DNA of 64,000 nt. Source: Roseivivax marinus (lineage in GTDB: Bacteria; Pseudomonadota; Alphaproteobacteria; Rhodobacterales; Rhodobacteraceae). Below are positions 1 to 9,471 of the stretch, piece by piece (position 1 is the stretch's first letter; the number at the start of each line of letters is the position of its first letter). A program made the position numbers and the translations under genes. The notes under the pieces are model-generated. The model was not told the DNA's origin. It ran no database searches and saw nothing but the letters and a program-made list of their open reading frames with translations. The stretch lies in the NCBI RefSeq assembly GCF_900109705.1, contig NZ_FOAI01000005.1:124001-188000 (forward strand), given 5' to 3'.

Positions 1-1358
<1,358 letters not shown>

Positions 1359-1537
1359 TGCGCACCCCTGTCGTGGTCTCGCGCGCTCTTTAGGGCAGAG
1401 GGCGCGCGGGGGGAAGGGCAGAGGGCGCGCGCGCGTGAAATGCGGCGGGCGGGACAGGCTGCGCCGCGACGAGGTCGAATGCGGTCGCGGAGATGCGGGA
1501 ATTCATCGCTGGTTCGGGAGGGGGGAGCGCCAATGAT

Positions 1538-1701
1538 CCCGGCTGCGAGCGAAGCCTCCACGCGCACCGGCCTATTCGCCAGACCTTTTGCGCGGGAAGC
1601 CTACGTTGTGCCGCGCGCATCTTCCTGAGAGGGCACCTTGGCGAAGTCTCCCAGCGCTCGGTTGTCTTTCGGCGCTTTGCAATTTCTCGCAGACCACCGG
1701 G
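1538..1701 (+). ncRNA. Candidate structured RNA with a 6S-like rod fold
   Basis: No convincing reading frame covers 1359-1875. Within it I find nested helices: 1538-1542 with 1697-1701, 1543-1549 (CTGCGAG) with 1686-1692 (CTCGCAG), 1550-1555 with 1674-1679, 1575-1581 (TTCGCCA) with 1639-1645, and 1590-1595 (GCGCGG) with 1611-1616. Between the second and third sets lies a large two-sided internal loop (1556-1574 facing 1646-1673). A closing stem, a central bubble and a terminal stem of about 160 nt are the hallmark of 6S RNA. One pair in the 1550-1555 helix is G-U on the plus strand and would be C-A on the minus strand, so plus is favoured. No clear promoter or terminator is seen. The name 6S is inference. 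Confidence 0.35.
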
Positions 1702-1741
1702 CAATCGCCTGCGCCCTTCCAATGTCGAGCGCGGCTTGCGT

Positions 1742-1792
1742 CACTGTGCCCTCTCGCTGCCGAGGCGAGGGGGCGGCGCATGGGCACAGTCG
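1742..1792. other. Long inverted repeat in the purL upstream region
   Basis: ACTGTGCCC pairs perfectly with GGGCACAGT across an inner CTCGC/GCGAG hairpin. It lies in the same non-coding stretch as the 6S-like fold and just downstream of the DUF1127 terminator. It may be part of the same RNA or a separate element. No function is claimed. Confidence 0.35.
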
Positions 1793-1820
1793 ATCCGCAC
1801 TGAAAGGTCCGCATCACATG

Positions 1821-1847
1821 AAAAAAAGAGCCGCCCGCAGGCGGCTC
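1821..1847 (-). terminator. Rho-independent terminator of the DUF1127 gene
   Basis: Read leftwards, GAGCCGCC and GGCGGCTC form a perfect 8-bp stem with a 4-nt loop, followed by seven T. It starts 29 nt beyond the stop codon at 1876, the expected position for this gene's terminator. Confidence 0.88.
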
Positions 1848-1875
1848 AGGGGAAGAGGTTCCGGCAGGACAGGGA

Positions 1876-2103
1876 TCAGGCCTGCCAGAACTTACGGCGG
1901 GCTTCCGTCAAGGCAGTCCGCCGATCGAGGCCGATGTCGCGCAGCATGTGGTCGTCGAGATCGGCCAGCGCGATGCGTGTTCGGCGGCGTTCGGACCACT
2001 TGGTGAGCGTGACCGCCACCTTCAGCGCCAGAGCGGCTGAGGGTGCGAGCCGGGTCTGTCGGCCGAGAAAGGCCGTCTGCTGGAAGTGCGGGGCGGTCGT
2101 CAT
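1876..2103 (-). CDS. DUF1127 (YjiS-like) small protein
   Basis: This 75-residue basic protein starts at the ATG at 2103 and ends in a typical DUF1127 helix pair: residues 49-75 contain LADLDDHMLRDIGLDR and a final arginine-rich helix. Short DUF1127 proteins are abundant in Rhodobacterales and, where studied, have been linked to RNA turnover and phosphate or carbon metabolism through an RNA-binding arginine-rich domain. The role here is unknown. The gene is divergent from the MocR-type regulator at 2200, and the 96-bp gap carries repeated ATACAAT motifs, so the regulator may control both. A strong terminator follows. Confidence 0.85.
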   Translation of the reverse strand: MTTAPHFQQTAFLGRQTRLAPSAALALKVAVTLTKWSERRRTRIALADLDDHMLRDIGLDRRTALTEARRKFWQA

Positions 2104-2120
2104 CGGATGTTCCTTCGAAA

Positions 2121-2210
2121 ATTGTATTGACACAATATGGCTGATCGCCATACTGGAAAGATACAATCGAGGTTTAATCCGGTCGAGAGAAATATTGTCA
2201 TGGATACAAT
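2121..2210. promoter_or_regulatory. Candidate MocR operators: repeated ATACAAT motifs between divergent genes
   Basis: ATACAAT occurs on the plus strand at 2161-2167 and 2204-2210, and inverted (ATTGTAT) at 2121-2127. ACAATAT at 2132-2138 is mirrored by ATATTGT at 2192-2198. The two direct copies are 43 bp apart, about four helical turns. MocR/GabR regulators are known to bind two widely spaced direct hexamers, so these are good operator candidates for the adjacent regulator. Confidence 0.5.
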
Positions 2211-3600
2211 AAAGGCGGCCTATGACTCGGCGCCTCCAGCGGCGAAGTACCGGCGACTGGCTCACGCCTTGTGCGGGATGATTTCGGATGGCGGTTTGAC
2301 CGCCGGCGATCGCCTTCCGCCGGTGCGCGACCTTGCCTACGCTCTGGGGGTCACGCCGGGCACGGTTGCGCGCGCCTACGCCATCCTCACCGACGAGGGG
2401 TGGGCCGATGGCCAGGTGGGGCGGGGCACCTTCGTCGCCGCACCGGGCGCCGCCGAGCAGGGGGCAGAACCCGAATACCCGCCACGCAACGGCGCGCCGG
2501 ACGCCACCCGAATCGCGCTTTTCGGGCCCAGCGTGCCGGATATGGGACAGGTGGGCCTGATCAACGCCGCCTTCGCCCGCCTGGCCGATCGCCCCGCGGC
2601 GAACCTGCTGAACTACCCTTCGCGCGCAGGCTACGCCGCGGCCCGTGAGGCGGCGGTGCGCTGGCTGGGCGCGGCAGAACTTGGCCCGCTGCACCACGAG
2701 GACCTCGTCATGTGTCATGGAGGTCAGTCGGGCGTGTCGCTGGTTTTACAGACGGTGCTGCGGGGCGCGCGGCCCGTGGTGCTGGTCGAGGAGCTGTCCT
2801 ACCCGGGATTCCGGCGAGCCGCGGAGCTGATGCGCGCCGAGGTCGTCTCGGTCCCGATGGACGGCGAGGGATTGATCCCGGAGGCGCTGGACCGGATCGT
2901 CGCCGAAACCGGCGCCCAGGTGCTTTGTACCAGCCCGGAGGTGCACAATCCGACGGGCATTTGCACACCAGCGAACCGGCGCGAGGCCATCGCCCGGGTC
3001 GCCCGGCGACGCGGACTGCACGTGCTCGAGGACGATTGCTACCGCCTCGGAGGGCGGCGCGGCGCGACCTACCGCGCGCTCTTGCCCGATCTCGGCTGGT
3101 ACGTGGCCTCATTGTCGAAGGGGCTGACCCCGGCGCTTCGCATCGGCTTTGCGGTGGCGCCGCGCGCGGAGGCAGGTGCGTTGAGGCGTTCCGCCGAGCA
3201 CGGGTTCTTCGGACTGGCCCGCCCGCTGGCGGACCTCGTGGAGGACATGCTTCCGCGCGCCGATACCGCGGCGATGCTGACCGCGATCCGCGAGGAATTC
3301 GGCCGCTATGTGCGTGCGGCGGTCAACGCGCTCGGGGGGTTCGACCTGACCTGGCACGAGGAGGTGCCGTTCCTGTGGCTGCGGCTGCCCGAGGGCTGGC
3401 GCGCTGCGGCGTTCGTCCAGGCCGCCGAGGCGGAGGGGCTCCAGCTGCGTACCGCAGAGGACTTCGCCCTTCGCGACGGCTTCGCACCCCACGCGGTGCG
3501 GATCGCCGTCAACGCGCAGGTCTCGCTGGCGAGCTTCGAGGCCGGCATGCTGCGGCTCCGCGGCCTTCTCGACAATCCGCCGGAGCGCATCGCCGTATGA
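2200..3600 (+). CDS. MocR-family transcriptional regulator (GntR HTH fused to a PLP aminotransferase-like domain)
   Basis: From ATG 2200 the protein has 466 residues. An N-terminal GntR winged helix (about residues 15-80, with GDRLPPVRDLAYALGV and GRGTFV) is joined to a fold-type I aminotransferase domain (about 115-455). The PLP-binding lysine is K307 in SLSKGLTPALRIG. Such regulators sense PLP or a PLP adduct of an amine and act on a neighbouring operon. An upstream ATG at 2137 would add 21 residues, but one operator candidate overlaps the intervening DNA and the HTH begins soon after 2200, so 2200 is preferred. No enzyme gene is adjacent, only the divergent DUF1127 gene; the effector is unknown. 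Confidence 0.88.
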   Translation: MDTIKAAYDSAPPAAKYRRLAHALCGMISDGGLTAGDRLPPVRDLAYALGVTPGTVARAYAILTDEGWADGQVGRGTFVAAPGAAEQGAEPEYPPRNGAPDATRIALFGPSVPDMGQVGLINAAFARLADRPAANLLNYPSRAGYAAAREAAVRWLGAAELGPLHHEDLVMCHGGQSGVSLVLQTVLRGARPVVLVEELSYPGFRRAAELMRAEVVSVPMDGEGLIPEALDRIVAETGAQVLCTSPEVHNPTGICTPANRREAIARVARRRGLHVLEDDCYRLGGRRGATYRALLPDLGWYVASLSKGLTPALRIGFAVAPRAEAGALRRSAEHGFFGLARPLADLVEDMLPRADTAAMLTAIREEFGRYVRAAVNALGGFDLTWHEEVPFLWLRLPEGWRAAAFVQAAEAEGLQLRTAEDFALRDGFAPHAVRIAVNAQVSLASFEAGMLRLRGLLDNPPERIAV

Positions 3601-3669
3601 GGCATGGGGTATATTGATACCTATTTTGCAAGACATTGATGTGTAATGGAAAATTGCAGGAACCCGTGC

Positions 3670-3697
3670 TTGACCGTGTGCGCGCGATGTTTATAAC
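3670..3697 (+). promoter_or_regulatory. Promoter of rplM-rpsI
   Basis: TTGACC (3670-3675) and TATAAC (3692-3697) are separated by 16 bp, a near-consensus sigma-70-type promoter. It lies about 90 bp before rplM, as expected for a strongly expressed ribosomal operon. Confidence 0.72.
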
Positions 3698-3784
3698 CCG
3701 CCCATCGGATTTGCCGGGGACGCCGCCGCCGTGCGCGACGGCCCCCGCGAGACGCACACACGAAACACCAGGGGATACCCCGTC

Positions 3785-4249
3785 ATGAAAACCTTCTCTG
3801 CAACGCCTGCAGACATCGACAAGAAGTGGGTCGTCGTCGACGCCGAGGGCGTCGTCCTCGGCCGTCTCGCGTCGATCGTCGCGTCGCGTCTGCGTGGCAA
3901 GCACAAGCCGTCGTTCACGCCGCACATGGACATGGGCGACAACGTCATCGTCATCAACGCCGACAAGGTGCAGCTGACCGGCAAGAAGCGCCAGGAAAAC
4001 TTCTACTGGCACACCGGCCACCCGGGCGGCATCAAGGCGCGCACCAAGGAGCAGATCCTCGAGGGGGCGCACCCCGAGCGCGTCGTGTTCCAGGCTGTCA
4101 AGCGCATGCTGCCGGGCAACCGCCTGGCCAAGCAGCAGCTGACCAACCTGCGCATCTACGCCGGCGCGGAGCATCCGCACGAGGCGCAGTCGCCGGAGAC
4201 GCTCGACGTCAAGGGCATGAACTCCAAGAACACCCGGATGGCGAAATAA
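3785..4249 (+). CDS. rplM: 50S ribosomal protein L13
   Basis: The 154-residue product matches bacterial L13 along its length, including [16 protein letters not shown] near the N terminus and [19 protein letters not shown] near residue 115-133. L13 is an early-assembly protein of the large subunit and binds 23S rRNA. The reading frame extends upstream, but ATG 3785 matches the family's N terminus and follows the promoter at 3670-3697. rpsI begins 3 bp after the stop; this L13-S9 pair is conserved in bacteria. Confidence 0.97.
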   Translation: MKTFSATPADIDKKWVVVDAEGVVLGRLASIVASRLRGKHKPSFTPHMDMGDNVIVINADKVQLTGKKRQENFYWHTGHPGGIKARTKEQILEGAHPERVVFQAVKRMLPGNRLAKQQLTNLRIYAGAEHPHEAQSPETLDVKGMNSKNTRMAK

Positions 4250-4252
4250 ACC

Positions 4253-4744
4253 ATGGCAGACCAGATCAACTCCCTCGAAGAGCTGGGTGAAGCGGCGGGC
4301 GTCGAAGCCACGCCCGAGGCCGAGGCCCAGATCACCCGCGAACCGCAGCGCGACGAGTTCGGCCGCTCCTACGCGACCGGTCGCCGCAAGGACGCCACCG
4401 CGCGCGTCTGGATCAAGCCGGGCTCCGGCAAGGTCACCGTCAACGGCAAGCCGCTGAACGAGTACTTTGCACGCCCCGTGCTGCAGATGATCCTGAACCA
4501 GGCGTTCACCGTGTCGGGCACCGTCGACCAGTTCGACGTGATGGCGACCGTGAAGGGCGGCGGCCTCTCGGGCCAGGCCGGCGCGGTCAAGCACGGCATC
4601 AGCCGCGCGCTGCAGCTTTACGATCCCTCGCTGCGCCCCGCGCTGAAGGCGGCAGGCTTCCTGACCCGCGACAGCCGGACTGTCGAGCGCAAGAAGTACG
4701 GCCGCGCCAAGGCACGCCGCAGCTTCCAGTTCTCGAAGCGCTGA
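4253..4744 (+). CDS. rpsI: 30S ribosomal protein S9
   Basis: The 163-residue product carries the S9 core ([18 protein letters not shown] near residue 40, [19 protein letters not shown] near 103-121) and ends in the basic RRSFQFSKR tail that reaches the P-site tRNA. An N-terminal extension of about 37 acidic residues precedes the core, which is common in alphaproteobacterial S9. It is cotranscribed with rplM (3-bp gap) and followed by a strong terminator. Confidence 0.97.
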   Translation: MADQINSLEELGEAAGVEATPEAEAQITREPQRDEFGRSYATGRRKDATARVWIKPGSGKVTVNGKPLNEYFARPVLQMILNQAFTVSGTVDQFDVMATVKGGGLSGQAGAVKHGISRALQLYDPSLRPALKAAGFLTRDSRTVERKKYGRAKARRSFQFSKR

Positions 4745-4783
4745 TACAGGCCGGGCCCTCGGCCCCGCCAGTGGAACAAATGC

Positions 4784-4819
4784 ACCGCCGCCCCCATCGG
4801 GGCGGCGGTTTTCTTTTTT
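4784..4819 (+). terminator. Rho-independent terminator of rplM-rpsI
   Basis: ACCGCCGCCCC (4784-4794) and GGGGCGGCGGT (4799-4809) form a perfect 11-bp stem with a 4-nt loop, followed by TTTCTTTTTT. It sits 40 nt after the rpsI stop. Confidence 0.93.
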
Positions 4820-4946
4820 CGAAGCGGTTTACGCGATGCCGAGGCGCGTTTCCCGCGCAGCGGAGAAACGGCGCGCTCAAGGGCAGGGACGCGCGGCGTG
4901 GTGACGGTCTTGTGCGTATCCGGGGATATCGCAATAGCGGCGAATC

Positions 4947-6074
4947 CTACCGGCGCAGACCGTCGTAGATCTCCTCCATCCGCGCGAGATGCGTGGCCAG
5001 CGAGAAGCGGCTCTCGGCATCGGCCCGGGCTGCTACGGTCATCGCGGCGGTGCGGTCCGGTTCGGACAGGAGGCGAACGCCTGCCTCCGCAAAGGCGCCC
5101 GCGTCGTCCGGCGGGGCGAGGAGCGCCGAGCGGCCGTGATCGAAGATCTCCGGTGTGCCGCCCTCGTCCGTGGCCACCACCGGAACGCCCGCGAAGGCGG
5201 CCTCGATCAGCGTACGGCCAAGCGCCTCGTGCCGCGCCGGCGCGATCAGAAGGTCGAGCCCGGCGAGATAGGGCGCGAACGGAAAGCGCGGGCCCATGAT
5301 CTGCACGCGGTCACCGAGCGGCCCGGCGGCGATGCGCGCCGCGACCGCGTCGGCGAGCGGCGGGCGGGCCTCTCCGAACATCGGAAAGACGGCGTCGGCG
5401 GGCAGGCCGGCCCCGGCCATGCGTTCGGCGATCTCGACGAACAGGAGCGGACGCTTCCGGTCGGTCAGGTTCGACACGAAGCCCACGACGGGACCGTCCC
5501 CGGTGGTGCCCATCTCGGTCCGGATCAGCGACCGCGAGGCGGCGGCGTCGTGCTCGGGCGGGGCGGTGAAGGGGTTGTAGACCACCTCGGCCTCGGCCCG
5601 CGCGGCGGGGGCGAAGCTCTCGCGCACGAAGCGGGACACCGCGATCAGGTGCGCGGCATCACGGGTGAAAACGGGCAGGTCGCGGCCGGGGCTGGGTGTC
5701 CGCTGGTGCCAGACGTGCGGTACACGCGCCGCGCGCGCGGCCACGCCCCAGGCGAGGTGCATTCGCTGGTCATGGGTGTGCACCACGTCGATCTTCAGCG
5801 CCCGCAACGTCGGCACGAGCGCGGCCGCCGCGGCTCGGATGCGCAGCGGTTGCCGCCAGCGCGGGCGTAACTTCGGCGGGTGGACGCGCGGCAGGGGCTG
5901 CGGCTCGATCCCCTCGCGCGCGAGATAGTCGGTGAGCAGACCATGTTCGTGCACGCCGACCACGACCTCGTGGCGCATGGGATCGAGAGCTTTGGCCAAC
6001 GTCAGCGACGAGACGTGCGAGCCGCCGACCGTGTCGCCCACATAGGGGAAGAGGATGCGCAGCGGGCGGCCCAA
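4947..6074 (-). CDS. GT4-type glycosyltransferase
   Basis: This 375-residue protein has a GT-B fold signature: an N-terminal Rossmann domain opening with ILFPYVGDTVGGSHV, and a C-terminal domain containing the EX7E motif in HEALGRTLIEAAFAGVPVV, followed by DEGGTPEI. Family 4 enzymes transfer sugars from nucleotide-sugar donors to lipid or glycan acceptors, usually for envelope polysaccharides or glycolipids. The acceptor here is unknown. The chosen start is a TTG at 6074, three bases after the TetR stop codon, because no ATG lies near the beginning of the conserved domain; translational coupling to the TetR gene is likely. Confidence 0.85.
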   Translation of the reverse strand: MGRPLRILFPYVGDTVGGSHVSSLTLAKALDPMRHEVVVGVHEHGLLTDYLAREGIEPQPLPRVHPPKLRPRWRQPLRIRAAAAALVPTLRALKIDVVHTHDQRMHLAWGVAARAARVPHVWHQRTPSPGRDLPVFTRDAAHLIAVSRFVRESFAPAARAEAEVVYNPFTAPPEHDAAASRSLIRTEMGTTGDGPVVGFVSNLTDRKRPLLFVEIAERMAGAGLPADAVFPMFGEARPPLADAVAARIAAGPLGDRVQIMGPRFPFAPYLAGLDLLIAPARHEALGRTLIEAAFAGVPVVATDEGGTPEIFDHGRSALLAPPDDAGAFAEAGVRLLSEPDRTAAMTVAARADAESRFSLATHLARMEEIYDGLRR

Positions 6075-6077
6075 GGC

Positions 6078-6695
6078 TCAGGTGTCCGGGGGCAGGAGGC
6101 CGAGGCCTCGCAGATAGACGCCGATCCCGGTCTCGAGCAGGTCTTCGGGCGGGTAGGGCGAGCGGTTGCCGGGCGAGTTGCGCGCGAACAGCTCGACCAC
6201 CCCGTGGCTCATCGCCCAGATGTGCGCCGAGAACATCGAACCAGGCGGGCGGCGGTCGGCGGGGATGTGCTGCGCGAGGTCGTCGGCCGCACGTTCAAGA
6301 ACCGACCAAGCCCGATGCGCGACCTGTGCAAGCTCGGGCGACCGGTTCACCGCCACGCCGCTTTCGAACATCGAGATGTAGTGGCCGGGATGCTCGCGCG
6401 CGAACGCGAGGTAGGCCCGTCCCGTGGCCTCGAACGCCGCGAGCGCCGAGGGCTGGCCGCTCTGGTATGCGCGCTCCATGACCTCGCAGAACATCTCGTA
6501 GCCCTGTCGCGCGGCTTCCGCGATCAGGTCCTCGCGCCCGTCGAAATGACGATAGACCGCGGCGGGGGTGACGCCCGCGCGCTTGGCGGCCTCGGACAGG
6601 GTGAAGCCTGCGGGGCCCTTCTCTTCGATCAGGACCAGTGCCGCGTCGACCAGCGCCTGCCGGAGATTGCCGTGATGGTAGCCGCGTTTGGGCAT
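6078..6695 (-). CDS. TetR/AcrR family transcriptional regulator
   Basis: With the start at ATG 6695 (MPKRGYHHGNLRQAL) the protein has 205 residues. A TetR HTH covers about residues 5-60 (AAKRAGVTPAAVYRHF), followed by a WHG-type ligand-binding domain ending in a short tail. The frame stays open to 6770, but a good promoter lies inside that extension (6746-6774), so 6695 is the better start. It is immediately upstream of the glycosyltransferase and probably in the same transcript. The ligand is unknown. Confidence 0.88.
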   Translation of the reverse strand: MPKRGYHHGNLRQALVDAALVLIEEKGPAGFTLSEAAKRAGVTPAAVYRHFDGREDLIAEAARQGYEMFCEVMERAYQSGQPSALAAFEATGRAYLAFAREHPGHYISMFESGVAVNRSPELAQVAHRAWSVLERAADDLAQHIPADRRPPGSMFSAHIWAMSHGVVELFARNSPGNRSPYPPEDLLETGIGVYLRGLGLLPPDT

Positions 6696-6745
6696 GATCT
6701 GAGCGAGGTCCGGGTCGGAGGAGGGAAGCGAAGGGCGTGCCGACC

Positions 6746-6774
6746 GATGTAGAATGTAAATCGTTTTCACGCAA
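6746..6774 (-). promoter_or_regulatory. Promoter of the TetR-glycosyltransferase operon
   Basis: Read leftwards, TTGCGT (6774-6769) and TACATC (6751-6746) are separated by exactly 17 bp. The position, about 50 bp before the ATG at 6695, fits transcription of the TetR gene and argues against the longer reading frame. Confidence 0.5.
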
Positions 6775-6801
6775 CGGCGCGGCCGCGCTCAACGGCCCGT
6801 C

Positions 6802-7776
6802 TCAGCGCAGTCCGGCCCGAGAGGCCGCCCGGTCGATGGCGGCGACGATGGCATCCGGTGCGACCTGGTGCGGCATGTGGCCGATCCCGTCGAGCACGGT
6901 CAGGCGCGCGTTCGGCAGTCGCTCGACCAGACGGCGTGAATGCACGTCGAGCGGCACGATTTCGTCCTCGTCGCCATGCACCAGCTCGACCGGGAGGTCG
7001 AGGCGCGGGTAGCGCTCGGACATCGATACGACATGCGGCCGAAGCGTATTCACCTGCCGCGCGTTGGCGCGCAGCGAGGCGGGGCGGAGCGTCAGGCCCG
7101 CGCCCACGTAGTCGAGATAACCCGCGGGCGCCGCCTGCGGGGCAAAGATCGACGAAACGGCCTCGTTGATGCGCTTCTCGCCCGCGGTGGCAGACAGGAT
7201 CGGGGCCAGAAGCGCGCCACCGACCGACGAGCCCAGCACCGCGTACTGCGCACCGAGGTCGCCCGGCCACGGCATCGTCGCGCCGGAGACCACGACCAGC
7301 GCCGAGGCGTCCTGTTCGAGGCCCCAGGCCATGGCGACCGCGCCGCCGTAGGAATGGCCCAGCACGATGGGGTTTTCCACGCCCAGTTGCGCCGCCGCGC
7401 GGGCAAGCATGTCGGCCTGGACGGCCGGGCTTTCGGCGTCGGTGTCGAAGGCGCCGCCGTAATTCTCGCTTGCGCGCTCGGTGTAGCCGAGGCCGGGACG
7501 GTCGAAGGCGATCACCCGGTAGCGGTCGGTCAGCCGGTCGGCCAGACGGAAGGTGAAGTCGCGCAGGTTGCCGCTGGCACCGTGGATCAGCACGAGGTCG
7601 GGACCCGAGCCCTCGATCCAGGCGTGGACGCGCTGTCCGTCGACCTCCACGAACTGACCGATCGGCGGCCAGCGCGCCTCGGCGCTGCCGGTTCGCGCCG
7701 TGGCGCCCCGGTCGGTGGCGGTGGCGCAGGCGGTGAGCGTCAGGGCCACGAGGCCGAGGACGAGCTTGAAGGTCAT
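6802..7776 (-). CDS. Alpha/beta-hydrolase lipoprotein
   Basis: The 324-residue protein begins with a lipoprotein signal: hydrophobic segment, then LTAC with Cys17 as the lipidation site. The mature part is an alpha/beta hydrolase with the oxyanion-hole motif LIHGASG (64-70), nucleophile Ser142 in GHSYGGA, an acidic residue in HGDEDE near 269-271 and catalytic His300 in GIGHMP. It is therefore a predicted membrane-anchored periplasmic esterase or lipase-like enzyme of unknown substrate. The start at 7776 is chosen because it places the signal peptide at the N terminus. It is 14 bp downstream of metA on the same strand and may be cotranscribed with it. Confidence 0.85.
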   Translation of the reverse strand: MTFKLVLGLVALTLTACATATDRGATARTGSAEARWPPIGQFVEVDGQRVHAWIEGSGPDLVLIHGASGNLRDFTFRLADRLTDRYRVIAFDRPGLGYTERASENYGGAFDTDAESPAVQADMLARAAAQLGVENPIVLGHSYGGAVAMAWGLEQDASALVVVSGATMPWPGDLGAQYAVLGSSVGGALLAPILSATAGEKRINEAVSSIFAPQAAPAGYLDYVGAGLTLRPASLRANARQVNTLRPHVVSMSERYPRLDLPVELVHGDEDEIVPLDVHSRRLVERLPNARLTVLDGIGHMPHQVAPDAIVAAIDRAASRAGLR

Positions 7777-7790
7777 GGACGCCTCGAAAA

Positions 7791-8717
7791 TCAGATATCG
7801 GTGCCGATCCGGCTGATGTCGTACGGCGTCTTGAGGTAGACCTCTCCGATCCAGTTGCCATAGAGCAGGTGCGCGTGGCTCCGCCACCGGTTCTGCGGCG
7901 GGCGCGAGGGATCATCGTCGGGATAGTAGTTGGCGGGCACCTCCACCGGCGTGCCGGCCGCCACGTCGCGGTCGTATTCCTCTTTCAACGTGCCGGAATC
8001 GTATTCCAGATGGTTGAAGATGTAGAGCGCGCGGTGGTCCGGGTCCTCGACCAACGCCGGGCCGGTCTCGTCGGCGTCGATCAGGATGGGCAAGCCCGCG
8101 GCCTCGATTTCCTCGCGCCGCAGCTCGGTCCAGCGCGAGACCGGCATCACCATGTCGTCGGCAAAGCCCCGGAGGTAGGGCGAGGCCGGTTCGAGCACGC
8201 GGTGGCGCACGCAGCCGAAGGCCTTGCGCTCGAGCAGGTGCTTGGGCACGCCGTGGAAGTGGTGGATCATCGCCATCCCGCCCCAGCACACGCCCATGGT
8301 CGACTGCACGTGGGTCTGGGTCCAGTCGAAGACCTGCGCCAGCTCGTCCCAGTAGGTGACATCGGAATAGTCGAGATGCTCGATCGGCGCGCCGGTGATG
8401 ATGAGGCCGTCGAACTTCTCGCCCGTGGCCGCGACGTCCGCGAACGGGCGATAGAAGCTCTCCATGTGGGTCGCGGCGGTGTTGCGCGTCTCGTGGCTGG
8501 TCATCCGGATCAGCGACAGCTCGATCTGAAGCGGCGTCGCGCCGATCAGGCGGGCGAACTGGTTCTCGGTCGCGATCTTCTTGGGCATCAGGTTGAGGAG
8601 CCCGATCCGCAGGGGGCGGATGTCCTGCTTGGCGGCCAGCTCCTCGGACATGACCATGACGCCCTCGCGGTTGAGGACGTCGAAGGCGGGCAGGTCGGCG
8701 GGGAGCTTGATCGGCAT
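7791..8717 (-). CDS. metA: Homoserine O-acyltransferase MetA, predicted acetyl-CoA type
   Basis: This 308-residue protein aligns along its length with Met[14 protein letters not shown] near 41-53, nucleophile Cys144 in GVCWGG, and the HLE dyad His236/Glu238. It activates homoserine by O-acylation in methionine synthesis. At the position equal to E. coli Gly111 this protein has Glu113 ([12 protein letters not shown]). Work on MetA specificity showed Glu here favours acetyl-CoA and Gly favours succinyl-CoA, so homoserine O-acetyltransferase activity is inferred despite the usual succinyltransferase label. Start ATG 8717 gives the family N terminus. I looked for a SAM-II riboswitch in the leader and did not find one. 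Confidence 0.95.
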   Translation of the reverse strand: MPIKLPADLPAFDVLNREGVMVMSEELAAKQDIRPLRIGLLNLMPKKIATENQFARLIGATPLQIELSLIRMTSHETRNTAATHMESFYRPFADVAATGEKFDGLIITGAPIEHLDYSDVTYWDELAQVFDWTQTHVQSTMGVCWGGMAMIHHFHGVPKHLLERKAFGCVRHRVLEPASPYLRGFADDMVMPVSRWTELRREEIEAAGLPILIDADETGPALVEDPDHRALYIFNHLEYDSGTLKEEYDRDVAAGTPVEVPANYYPDDDPSRPPQNRWRSHAHLLYGNWIGEVYLKTPYDISRIGTDI

Positions 8718-8889
8718 TGGGTGTCCTGCGGGTGGAGGGCGCGAGCCGCAGAGATAGGACGATCGGTCCCGGGCCTCAAGCAGGGCGCGCGCACGGCCTG
8801 CAGCCGTGCCGCGGGCTTTGACCGAAGCGCGGCGCTGTGCTCTGCTCCGCGGCATCGCATTTCTAACGACACATTTCAGGACGGACACC

Positions 8890-9471
8890 ATGCACGGACA
8901 TTTCCTGTCTTTCTTCCTGCTTGCCTCCATGGCCATTCCCGCCGCCGCACAGGACGACGATCCTATGGCCTTCCAACGCTGCATCTGGCGCTGCCTCGCG
9001 GCGGAGGGGCCTGCCGACAACCCGGCCTATCACCAGTGCGTCGCGCGGGTCTGCGGCGACGAGCCGGGCACGGGCGGCGGCAACGCTTCAAGCAGCGGTG
9101 ATCCCACCAGGGCGTGGCAGGTCGGGCGGGCGCCGGACGGACGGGCCTATGCCGGCGTCGACGGCGTGCGAGGTCAGAGCGGGCTTTATTACTTCTGCGG
9201 CGACGGCGCGGGAACGCTGCGGGTCGTGGGCATCGACGGCGGCGAGCGGCGGTTGATCGTCGACGTGGACGGCCGGCAGTTCGACACCGGGTTCGAGCGC
9301 AGCGCGCAGGGCGACTTTCCCGAGGCGCGCATGGCCCCTTCGGACCCGCTCTTGCAGGCGCTGCAGTCGGGCAGCCGGGTCAAGGTCCTGAGCGACGAGC
9401 TGGGCGCGGTGGTCGACGCCACGCTTTCGGGATCGTCCCGCGCGCTCGGGCAGGTGATCTCGGGCTGCTAG
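8890..9471 (+). CDS. Secreted protein of unknown function with paired cysteines
   Basis: The 193-residue product starts at ATG 8890 with a signal peptide (hydrophobic core then PAAAQ, cleavage near residue 21). The first mature segment has CIWRC and CVARVC, four closely spaced cysteines that could form two disulfides linking a short helical hairpin. A Gly/Asn/Ser-rich linker follows, then a roughly 110-residue beta-rich region with another Cys and a C-terminal Cys. I do not recognise the family. It is divergent from metA and converges with the P-loop gene, sharing the CTAG that contains both stop codons. Confidence 0.75.
   Translation: MHGHFLSFFLLASMAIPAAAQDDDPMAFQRCIWRCLAAEGPADNPAYHQCVARVCGDEPGTGGGNASSSGDPTRAWQVGRAPDGRAYAGVDGVRGQSGLYYFCGDGAGTLRVVGIDGGERRLIVDVDGRQFDTGFERSAQGDFPEARMAPSDPLLQALQSGSRVKVLSDELGAVVDATLSGSSRALGQVISGC

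Noticed and set aside
1390-1722. 110-codon minus-strand frame in the purL upstream region
   Set aside because: It is arginine-rich with no motif, and the same DNA folds into nested helices, so RNA is a better explanation than protein.
1376-1875. RNase P RNA, tmRNA or SRP RNA in the purL upstream region
   Set aside because: None of the strongly conserved blocks of these RNAs (for example GAGGAAAGTCC for RNase P, the tag frame for tmRNA, or the GGAA tetraloop stem for SRP RNA) is present on either strand.
2137-2199. Upstream start of the MocR gene at 2137
   Set aside because: It is in frame, but operator-like repeats overlap it and the conserved domain begins after 2200.
8718-8889. SAM-II or other riboswitch before metA
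   Set aside because: SAM-II riboswitches are common before metA in alphaproteobacteria, but I see neither the conserved GCTAAA nor the matching pseudoknot stem on the minus strand of this leader.
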